Position numbers and translations under genes: made by a program. From contig JALOKS010000178.1 in NCBI GenBank assembly GCA_025456385.1, positions 1-5,836 on the forward strand: 5,836 bases of DNA. Direction: 5' to 3'. The notes beneath the pieces are model-generated. The model was not told the origin of the DNA. It saw only the letters and a list, made by a program, of their open reading frames with translations, and searched no databases. Source of the DNA: Thermoanaerobaculales bacterium (GTDB taxonomy: Bacteria > Acidobacteriota > Thermoanaerobaculia > Thermoanaerobaculales > Sulfomarinibacteraceae). This document shows, piece by piece, positions 1 through 5,342 of the stretch; position 1 is the first letter of the stretch, and every line of letters begins with the position of its first letter.

Positions 1-1
1 C

Positions 2-586
2 CGCAAGCGCTACGCCGACGGCTGGTCCCTCGACGGCTCGCTGGTGTGGTCCGACCTCACCGGCAACGCCGACTACGACCTCAGCGGCTATGGGACCGGC
101 TTCGACGACCTCAACGGCTTCACCAACGCCGAGGGCAAGCTGCCCTTCAACTCGGAGTGGGTCTTCAAGGTCTCGGCCTCGCTCGACCTGCCGTGGCGGA
201 TGATGCTTTCCGGTTTCTACCAGTACCGCACCGGCGAGTACTGGACGCCGTACGCGGTCTTCGAGGGCCTCTTCTTCAACGACCGGCAGCCGATCTACCT
301 CACCGGGCGCGGCTCGCAGCAGCTCGACGACCGCCAGGTGCTCGACCTGCGGCTGCAGAAGGAGTTCGGCCTCGGCGGCGGAATGGCGATCGCGCTCTTC
401 GTCGACGCCTTCAACGTCCTCGACTCGGACACCGCGACCGATGTCAACGAGCAGTGGGGCTGGTACGTCTACGACTACCAGGACCACCCGGACAGCAGCT
501 TCTGGGACCCGAACTCGCGCTACCAGGAGGTGCAGGGCATCCAGACTCCGCGCGAGATCCGCCTCGGGGCGAAGTTCTCCTGGTAG
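2..586 (+). CDS. TonB-dependent receptor, Oar-like, C-terminal part (5' truncated by window)
   Basis: This is the last 194 residues of an outer-membrane beta-barrel receptor; the reading frame is open from base 2, so the true start lies upstream of the window. The sequence shows alternating aromatic and polar strands typical of a barrel, including the segment PFNSEWVFKVSASLDLPWRM followed by LSGFYQYRTGEYWTP. That pattern is characteristic of the late barrel of large TonB-dependent receptors of the Oar/carboxypeptidase-regulatory-domain type common in Acidobacteriota. A conserved late segment (LFVDAFNVLDSDTAT) and a closing strand (PREIRLGAKFSW) follow. The terminal Trp fits the C-terminal aromatic residue recognised by the BAM assembly machinery. 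The plug domain and TonB box are outside the window, so the ligand cannot be read. A terminator-like hairpin follows the stop, suggesting that this gene ends its transcription unit. The family assignment is firm; the exact subtype is inferred. Confidence 0.88.
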   Translation, partial: RKRYADGWSLDGSLVWSDLTGNADYDLSGYGTGFDDLNGFTNAEGKLPFNSEWVFKVSASLDLPWRMMLSGFYQYRTGEYWTPYAVFEGLFFNDRQPIYLTGRGSQQLDDRQVLDLRLQKEFGLGGGMAIALFVDAFNVLDSDTATDVNEQWGWYVYDYQDHPDSSFWDPNSRYQEVQGIQTPREIRLGAKFSW

Positions 587-599
587 CTTGCTGACACCC

Positions 600-636
600 A
601 CGGGGCGGCCTGCGGGCCGCCCCGTTCTTTTCTCTT
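600..636 (+). terminator. Probable intrinsic terminator after the TonB-dependent receptor
   Basis: A perfect 10-bp stem (601-610 CGGGGCGGCC with 615-624 GGCCGCCCCG) closes a 4-nt loop (TGCG), and an extra A600-T625 pair extends it. It is followed directly by the pyrimidine tract TTCTTTTCTCTT (625-636). The hairpin starts 13 nt after the receptor stop. The U-tract is interrupted by C residues, so efficiency may be partial. The element ends only 11 nt before the next ATG, so it separates the two genes unless it is read through. Confidence 0.75.
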
Positions 637-637
637 C

Positions 638-644
638 GGGAGGG
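638..644 (+). promoter_or_regulatory. Ribosome binding site fixing the cyanophycinase start
   Basis: A GGGAGGG run lies 3 nt before ATG 648. It is the best Shine-Dalgarno match in the area, and it precedes a codon that opens a clear signal peptide. This argues against the longer in-frame extension back to 441, which would run through the terminator hairpin and out of frame over the receptor gene. Confidence 0.7.
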
Positions 645-647
645 ACC

Positions 648-1520
648 ATGCGACGCGCGCTGACGACCTCCGCGCTCGGGATCTGCCTGCTCGCCGCCTT
701 CGCCGGCGCGGGCGAGCTCCCTCGGGGCCACCTGGTCCTCAACGGCGGCGGCGGCAAGCCCGCGTCGGTGCTCGACACGTTCGTCGAGCTTGCCGGCGGC
801 ACCGAGTCGACGATCGTCGTCTTCCCGACCGCCTCGGCCGAGGCCGACACCGGCGAGTACTACCGCGGTCTCTTCGCCGAGCACGGTGCTGCGGAGGTCG
901 TGGTCGCCGAGGTCCGCACGCGGGAGGACGCCGCGGAGCCCGCTCTCGCCGCGACGGTCGCGGCCGCGGGCGGGATCTGGTTCGCGGGCGGCGACCAGCG
1001 CCGCATCACCGACGCCCTCAACGGCACGCCGGTGGGCGAGGCGGTCCGCGCGGCCTTCGCGCGCGGCGCGGTGGTCGGCGGCACCTCGGCCGGCACCGCC
1101 TGCCAGAGCGGGCTGATGATCACCGGCGAGGGCGACTTCACAGTCATCACCGCCGGCAACGTCGAGCTCAGCCCGGGCCTCGGCCTCTTCGATGGCGTCA
1201 TCGTCGACCAGCACTTCGTCGCCCGCAGCCGCCACAACCGGCTGCTCGCGGTGGTGCTCGAGCACCCGGAGCTGCTCGGCGTCGGGATCGACGAGGCGAC
1301 CGCGGTCTGGGTGCGGCCGGACGGCACCTTCGAGGTCCTCGGCGAGGGCTGGGTCGTGGTCTACGACGCGGCGGCGGCCGCGGTGCACCGCGCGCCGCGG
1401 GCCGGCGGGGGCGAGGCCCTCGGAGTCCACGGCCTCACGACCCATGTGCTGCTGCCGGGGGAGGTCTTCGACCTGCGCGGGCGGCGCGTCGTGCCCGCGG
1501 GGACCGGAGGCGGGGCGTGA
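648..1520 (+). CDS. Exported cyanophycinase-family serine hydrolase (peptidase family S51)
   Basis: This 290-residue protein belongs to the cyanophycinase/peptidase E family; cyanophycinase cuts the Asp-Arg storage polymer cyanophycin into beta-Asp-Arg dipeptides. Residues 1-21 look like a Sec signal peptide (basic MRR, then hydrophobic ALGICLLAAF, possible cleavage at AGA-GE), so the enzyme should act outside the cytoplasm, as in CphE-type enzymes. Visible motifs are LNGGGG (31-36), FAGGDQRRIT (112-121), the nucleophile elbow GGTSAGT (144-150, Ser147) and DQHFVARSRHNRLL (187-200). The last contains His189 and Arg193, Arg195 and Arg198. The Ser-to-His spacing of 42 residues equals that recalled for Synechocystis CphB (Ser132/His174). 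The position of the triad Glu (CphB Glu150) appears to be Thr165 here, with Glu161 or Glu173 as possible replacements. The C-terminus ends in a short strand-rich region containing an Ala run (241-245). The stop overlaps the next start by 4 nt. The family is secure; cyanophycin as the real substrate is inferred. Confidence 0.9.
   Translation: MRRALTTSALGICLLAAFAGAGELPRGHLVLNGGGGKPASVLDTFVELAGGTESTIVVFPTASAEADTGEYYRGLFAEHGAAEVVVAEVRTREDAAEPALAATVAAAGGIWFAGGDQRRITDALNGTPVGEAVRAAFARGAVVGGTSAGTACQSGLMITGEGDFTVITAGNVELSPGLGLFDGVIVDQHFVARSRHNRLLAVVLEHPELLGVGIDEATAVWVRPDGTFEVLGEGWVVVYDAAAAAVHRAPRAGGGEALGVHGLTTHVLLPGEVFDLRGRRVVPAGTGGGA
1506..1510 (+). promoter_or_regulatory. Ribosome binding site for the M20 peptidase, inside the cyanophycinase gene
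   Basis: GGAGG sits 6 nt before the GTG start at 1517, within the last codons of the upstream gene. It supports GTG 1517 over the second in-frame GTG at 1523 and indicates coupled translation of the pair. Confidence 0.65.
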
Positions 1521-2743
1521 GCGTGCGCGCGGCGGGCCTGGCGGAGGCGGTGGTCGCGTCGACCGTGGACCTGCTGGAGGAGCTGTGCGCGATCTCGTCG
1601 GCGAGCGGCGACCGCGCCGGGCTCTATGCCGTTGCCGAGCGCCTGGGCTCCGAGCTCGCCTGCCTGGGCCTGGTCCCCGAGCTGCACGCGGAGCCGGGCA
1701 TCGACGGCGAGGCCCAGCCGGTGCTGGTCGCCCGCGGGCCGGGGGTCGGGGAGCGCTCGACCCTCCTGGTCGGCCACCTCGACACCGTGCTGCCGGCGGT
1801 GCCGCCGCGGCGCTGCGGCGACCGACTCGAGGGCACGGGCGCCCTCGACATGAAGGGCGGCCTGGCGGCCTTCGTCGGCGCGTTGCGGGCGCTCCGCGCC
1901 AGGGGCGAGGAGCCGCCCGAGGACCTCGTGCTGGTCGCGGTGCCGGACGAGGAGGTCGGCGGTCCGATCTCCGTGCGGTCGGTGCGGCACTGGGGCGGTG
2001 CGGCGCACACCGTGCTCGTGCTCGAGCCGGGCCTCGCGCGCGGCGACGGCGAGACTCTGGTGACGGGCCGGCGCGGGCTCACCACCTGGCGCCTGGACGG
2101 GCGCGGCACCGCCGCCCACTCGGGGGTCGCCTACTGGGAGGGGCGCTCGGCCCTGGCGGCTGCGGCGACCTGGGCCGGCGCCGTGCAGCGGATGTCGGAG
2201 CGGGGCGACGGCCCGGTGGTCAACGTCGGGCGGATCGTCGGTGGCGACTCGGAGTTCGTCAGCGACGTCGGCGAGGAGCACCGCTTCATCGGCACCAGCG
2301 AGCGCCTGAACATCGTCGCCGACCGCTGCCTGGTGGAGGGGGAGATCCGTCACCTCGCGGCGGAGGACTGCGAGCGCTTTCTCGCGCGGATGCGCGACCT
2401 CGCCGACGACCTGGCGCGGGGCTGGGGCGTCGAGCTCGAGCTCGCGGAGATCGATCGCATCCCACCGATGGCAGTGTCGGCGGCGAGCGCGGGCCTGGCT
2501 GACCACCTGGTCAGGGCGGCAGCGGCCGACGGCTGGCGGCTGGAGCTCGAGCCCAACCGAGGCGGCGTGTCCTTCCCCAACTTCCTGCCCGACCCGGCGG
2601 CGGTGTGCGTGGTCGACGGCCTCGGCCCGGTCGGAGACGGCATGCACACCCGCCGCGAGTACCTCGACCTCGGGTCGCTCAGGCGCCGCATCGCCCTCAT
2701 CGCGGAGGCGCTGGTGTACGTGCGGGATCGAGGCGGGAAGTGA
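1517..2743 (+). CDS. M20-family metallopeptidase, carboxypeptidase G2 (glutamate carboxypeptidase)-like
   Basis: This 408-residue enzyme of the zinc-dependent M20 family is close to the carboxypeptidase G2 group, which removes C-terminal amino acids from small peptides or N-acyl amino acids. All the expected metal and catalytic residues are visible. They are GHLDTV (His87, Asp89), GTGALDMKGG (bridging Asp111), DEEVGG (general base Glu145, metal Glu146), LEPG (Glu170) and GMHTRREYLDL (His377). The dimerisation/lid domain runs from about residue 183 to 295, with GTAAHSG (His201) and RLNIVADRCLVEGEIR typical of the family. The length is normal, and there is no signal peptide, so it is cytoplasmic. 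The start is GTG in a GTGA overlap with the cyanophycinase stop, so the two are an operon. An acetylornithine/succinyl-DAP deacylase role is possible, since the family is broad. Hydrolysis of a cyanophycin-derived dipeptide is suggested only by the pairing. Confidence 0.88.
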   Translation: MSVRAAGLAEAVVASTVDLLEELCAISSASGDRAGLYAVAERLGSELACLGLVPELHAEPGIDGEAQPVLVARGPGVGERSTLLVGHLDTVLPAVPPRRCGDRLEGTGALDMKGGLAAFVGALRALRARGEEPPEDLVLVAVPDEEVGGPISVRSVRHWGGAAHTVLVLEPGLARGDGETLVTGRRGLTTWRLDGRGTAAHSGVAYWEGRSALAAAATWAGAVQRMSERGDGPVVNVGRIVGGDSEFVSDVGEEHRFIGTSERLNIVADRCLVEGEIRHLAAEDCERFLARMRDLADDLARGWGVELELAEIDRIPPMAVSAASAGLADHLVRAAAADGWRLELEPNRGGVSFPNFLPDPAAVCVVDGLGPVGDGMHTRREYLDLGSLRRRIALIAEALVYVRDRGGK

Positions 2744-2790
2744 CATCGTGAGAACGTGAGCCGCCTGCGGAATTCAAGAGAAGCGAAGTG

Positions 2791-2802
2791 ACCGGATCCG
2801 GT
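2791..2802. other. Perfect 12-bp palindrome in the convergent gap
   Basis: ACCGGATCCGGT is fully self-complementary and lies 48 nt after the M20 stop. It has no loop and no T-tract, so it is a poor terminator candidate; a dimeric protein site or chance are both possible. No function is assigned. Confidence 0.35.
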
Positions 2803-2841
2803 ATCGCCTGTGCGGGGCAGATGATCATTCGCGTCGTTCTC

Positions 2842-2865
2842 GTAGGCGCACCCTTCAGGGTGCGC
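2842..2865 (+). repeat. REP-like hairpin 1
   Basis: GTAG (2842-2845) is followed by a perfect 8-bp stem, GCGCACCC (2846-2853) with GGGTGCGC (2858-2865), closing a TTCA loop. Outside the GTAG, TTCTC (2837-2841) can pair with GAGAA (2866-2870), leaving GTAG as a 4-nt bulge in a longer hairpin. No U-tract follows on the plus strand, so it is not a classical terminator for the M20 gene, although it could stall transcription or protect the mRNA 3' end. Confidence 0.7.
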
Positions 2866-2889
2866 GAGAAGCGTATTGAAGCGTCCGTT

Positions 2890-2919
2890 GGCGGACCCTG
2901 AAGTGAAGGGTCCGCCTAC
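2890..2919 (-). repeat. REP-like hairpin 2, inverted copy
   Basis: Read on the minus strand this is GTAG (2919-2916), then GCGGACCCT, a 7-nt loop TCACTTC, and AGGGTCCGC, with one further G-C pair possible at 2890/2916. It matches hairpin 1 except for a C-to-G change in the stem, balanced on the other arm, and a 5-nt CTTCA duplication in the loop. It lies about 110 nt beyond the stop of the minus-strand permease operon, where it could also act as a 3' stabiliser. Confidence 0.68.
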
Positions 2920-3030
2920 AAAGGGAATTTGCAAGAACCGGGCACGAGTCGGGTCAGGTCCGGAAACTCGAAATCCGAAATCGGCCAGTCATGGCTCACC
3001 GGCGACCCGGCTGCGCCTCGCGCCCGCCGC

Positions 3031-4203
3031 TCACAGCTCCCGGAGCGCGGTCGCGACGGGCAGGCGGGCGGCGCGGACGGCGGGCAGAACGCCGCCCGCG
3101 AGACCCATCAGCAGCGCGAAGCTGATCCCGGCCAGCAGCAGCTGCGGCGTGACCTTGAAAGCGAAGGCCAGGTGCGAGAAGGTCTGCCAGTTCATGGTGC
3201 CGGCGGTGAAGCCGTTGAGCGGCAGCACGGCGAGGCAGCCGAGGATGCCGCCCGCGGCCGCGATCAGCAGCGCCTCGAGCATGAAGGAGAGCACGACCGA
3301 GCCGCCGCCGAAGCCGAGGGCGCGCATGGTCGCGATCTCCCGAGCCCGGGCCGCGACCGCGGAGTACATGGTGTTGAGCGCTCCGAAGACCGCGCCGATC
3401 GCCATCACGAAGGCGACTAGAAAGCCGAGCACCCGGATCAGGGTGCTGACCATCTGCGACTGCCTGGTGTAGTAGGCCTCCTCCCGCTCGACCTGGACGC
3501 TGAGCCGGGGATCGGAGGTGAGGGTGTCCTTGAGACCGTCGAAGGCTGCTGCGCTCTCGAGGCGCACGGTGGCGGACTGGAAGATGTTCTCGGGCCGCTT
3601 GAAGGCCTGCGCGAGCACGCCGGCGTCGGTCCACAGCTCGGAGTCGAAGGCGGAGCCGCCGGCGTCGAAGATGCCGACCACCGTCCACTCGCGGCCGCCG
3701 AACCGCACCTTCGCGCCGAGGTCGAGCCCGCGGTAGGTCGTCACCGCGTTCTTGCCGACCACGATCTCGGCGAGGCCGGGCTGGAAAAAGCGGCCCTGAG
3801 CGACCGTGACCGAGGGGCGAACCTCGAGGACCTGCGGGCTGAGCCCGCGCACCTGGACGTTGGCGTCGGTGCCCGAGGACTTGAGCTGGAAGGCGCCGAT
3901 CACGACCACCTCCGGGCTCACGAGCGGCACGCCCCCGGCGCCGCGGGCGACCTGGGCCGCGTCGCCGATGATGCGGACCTGGTCGAGAGCCACGATGCTG
4001 TCCATCTCCGAGGAGGCGCCAGCGCGGCGGATGATGGCGTTCTCCGGCGAGCCGGAGGCGATCAGCGTCGCCTGGAAGCCGCGCGCCATGGCGAGCATGG
4101 CGACGAAGACGCCGACGGTGCCCGCGATGCCGGCCACCGACACGACGGCGGTCCTCCAGCGGGCGGCCACCGAGCGCAGGTTGTACGTGATCGGGATCGC
4201 CAT
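3031..4203 (-). CDS. ABC transporter permease 2, FtsX/MacB-like
   Basis: This 390-residue inner-membrane permease has the MacB/LolC/FtsX fold. One N-terminal membrane helix (about 18-40) is followed by a large periplasmic MacB_PCD-type domain (about 41-250). Three C-terminal helices (about 254-279, 301-327, 352-375) form the FtsX domain. Between helices 2 and 3, the cytoplasmic segment ARAREIATMRALGFGGGSV (285-303) is the typical coupling helix that contacts the ATPase. The C-terminal ARLPVATALREL is also family-typical. ATG 4203 shares one base with the stop of permease 1 (TGATG) and has GGAGGG (4213-4208) 4 nt upstream, so translation is coupled. The frame stays open upstream to 4974, but that stretch is arginine-rich out-of-frame sequence over permease 1 and is not part of the protein. 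It is the last gene of the operon visible here. The substrate is unknown. Confidence 0.9.
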   Translation of the reverse strand: MAIPITYNLRSVAARWRTAVVSVAGIAGTVGVFVAMLAMARGFQATLIASGSPENAIIRRAGASSEMDSIVALDQVRIIGDAAQVARGAGGVPLVSPEVVVIGAFQLKSSGTDANVQVRGLSPQVLEVRPSVTVAQGRFFQPGLAEIVVGKNAVTTYRGLDLGAKVRFGGREWTVVGIFDAGGSAFDSELWTDAGVLAQAFKRPENIFQSATVRLESAAAFDGLKDTLTSDPRLSVQVEREEAYYTRQSQMVSTLIRVLGFLVAFVMAIGAVFGALNTMYSAVAARAREIATMRALGFGGGSVVLSFMLEALLIAAAGGILGCLAVLPLNGFTAGTMNWQTFSHLAFAFKVTPQLLLAGISFALLMGLAGGVLPAVRAARLPVATALREL

Positions 4204-5342
4204 CACACCCTCCGCAGCGCGTCGACGATGCGCAGCCGCATCGCGGTCAGGGCGGGGACCGAGCCCGCAACCAGGCCCACCGTCACGGCGATCGCGAAGC
4301 CCAGGAGCATCTCGGACGGGGCGAGGTAGAAGGTCGGCAGCATGCCGCCGGTCGGGTCTCCGCTCAAGGTGAAGAGCTTGGCGAGCGCGAGGCCGAGCGC
4401 GCCCCCGACGCAGGCGATGAGCAGCGACTCGACGAGCACCAGGACCAGCACCGTCGCGTCGGTGAAGCCGAGGGTCTTGAGCACGCCGAGCTCCGGCACC
4501 CGCTCGCGGACCGTCATCGCCATCGTGTTGCCGGTGACCAGCAGCAGGGTGAAGAGCACGACCGCCCCGATCGAGAGGATCAGGAGCCGGATATTGCCGA
4601 TCTGCTTGGCGAAGCCCGCGGCGAAGGCCTTCTCGGTCTCGGTGGAGGTTTCCCAGGCGGAGTTGGCGAAGCTCTCGTCGACCTTTCTGGCGACCGCGAC
4701 GGCATGGTCGGCGTCGTCGATCTTGACCGTGTACCAGCCGACGGTGCCCTTGCCGAAGGGCCGCCGCTCCTCGAGGTACTTCCAGTGGAACCAGAACAGG
4801 CTCTCGTCGTCGCCGGTGCGGGCGCCGTCGTAGATGGCGCGGATGTTGAACTCCCAGGTGCCCGGCCAGATGGTGCCCTGGATGGGCACTCGGTCGCCGA
4901 CCTGCCAGCCGAAGCGGTCGGCCGTGACGCGCCCGACCACCGCCCCTTCCTGATCGGCGAGGAAGTCCCGCCACTGCTGCTCGGGTATCTGGAACTCGGG
5001 GAACATCTGCCGGTAGGTCTCGGTGTCGACGGCGAACTGCGGGAAGAAGTTGCGCTCGTCCTGGTAGACGCCGCCGAACCAGGTTGCGAAGGTCGCCTCG
5101 GTGATGTGCGGCATCTGGCGGAGTCGCTCCTGGTAGGAGAGGGGCAGGGGCATGATCAGCGAGGTGCGGTTGCGGATCACCAGGCGGTCGGCGCCGGCGA
5201 CGTCGACGCCGGCGTTGAGCGAGGTCTCGATGGTGACCAGCAGCCCGAAGAGAAACAGGGCGACCGCGATCGACCCGACCGTCAGCAGCGTCCGTGTCTT
5301 CTTGCGGAACAGGTTGCGGAGGACGAAGGGGAGGAACTTCAT
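4203..5342 (-). CDS. ABC transporter permease 1, FtsX/MacB-like
   Basis: This 379-residue permease has the same four-helix plan. An N-terminal RNLFRKKTRTLLTV segment leads into helix 1 (about 20-38) and a periplasmic domain (about 40-248). C-terminal helices lie at about 252-272, 297-320 and 343-366. The coupling helix is VRERVPELGVLKTLGFT (278-294). The periplasmic part is rich in aromatic residues (for example ATWFGGVYQDERNFFPQF, 85-102, and FWFHWKYLEERRPFG, 183-197) and clearly differs from that of permease 2, so the two probably form a heterodimer, as in LolCE. The start overlaps the ATPase stop by 4 nt (ATGA). Members of this class extract or push substrates from the periplasmic face by mechanotransmission rather than carrying them through a pore. 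The family is clear; cargo cannot be inferred. Confidence 0.9.
   Translation of the reverse strand: MKFLPFVLRNLFRKKTRTLLTVGSIAVALFLFGLLVTIETSLNAGVDVAGADRLVIRNRTSLIMPLPLSYQERLRQMPHITEATFATWFGGVYQDERNFFPQFAVDTETYRQMFPEFQIPEQQWRDFLADQEGAVVGRVTADRFGWQVGDRVPIQGTIWPGTWEFNIRAIYDGARTGDDESLFWFHWKYLEERRPFGKGTVGWYTVKIDDADHAVAVARKVDESFANSAWETSTETEKAFAAGFAKQIGNIRLLILSIGAVVLFTLLLVTGNTMAMTVRERVPELGVLKTLGFTDATVLVLVLVESLLIACVGGALGLALAKLFTLSGDPTGGMLPTFYLAPSEMLLGFAIAVTVGLVAGSVPALTAMRLRIVDALRRV

Larger units (their letters stand above)
2842..2919. repeat. REP doublet (BIME-like): two GTAG hairpins in inverted orientation
   Basis: This 78-bp element is bounded by GTAG on the left (2842-2845) and its complement CTAC on the right (2916-2919). 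Its ends form an inverted repeat of 16 bases (GTAGGCGCACCCTTCA against GTAGGCGGACCCTTCA on the other strand) with one difference. Each end also folds into its own hairpin, and a 24-nt spacer (2866-2889) separates the hairpins. A GTAG tetranucleotide at the 5' foot of a hairpin, paired head-on with a second copy between convergent genes, is the known architecture of REP/BIME elements mobilised by RAYT (TnpA-REP) transposases of the IS200/IS605 relationship. There is no target-site duplication at the flanks (TTCTC left, AAAGG right), which argues against an ordinary MITE. Genome-wide copy number cannot be seen from one window, so the REP identity is an inference from structure. Confidence 0.65.

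Noticed and set aside
441..647. In-frame upstream extension of the cyanophycinase reading frame back to 441
   Set aside because: It runs through the receptor gene in another frame and across the terminator hairpin, and encodes low-complexity Ser/Arg/Thr sequence. ATG 648 has a good ribosome binding site and opens a signal peptide.
2756..2791. Very short GTG frame (11 codons) just after the M20 stop
   Set aside because: It has no convincing ribosome binding site and no sign of coding. The nearby repeats of GAAGTGAC and GAGAAGCG are short enough to be chance.
2842..2919. Reading the two hairpins as a bidirectional terminator or a CRISPR fragment
   Set aside because: Neither hairpin is followed by a T-tract on the relevant strand. 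There are only two inverted units with no regular spacers. The GTAG feet and inverted pairing fit a REP doublet better.
2842..2919. A MITE with target-site duplication
   Set aside because: The flanks (TTCTC on the left, AAAGG on the right) show no direct duplication, and each terminal repeat is itself a hairpin.
2350..2934. Minus-strand open frame spanning the M20 3' end and the intergenic gap
   Set aside because: Its composition is that of an antisense shadow of a GC-rich gene, and its first part runs through the REP-like hairpins. No domain is recognisable.
2876..3472. Plus-strand open frame starting in the gap
   Set aside because: It begins inside the REP doublet and continues as an antisense shadow of permease 2; Ser/Arg/Pro-rich with no motif.
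4204..4974. Upstream extension of permease 2 to 4974
   Set aside because: The stretch is Arg/Ala-rich sequence lying out of frame over permease 1, with no family similarity. The real start is the ATG at 4203.
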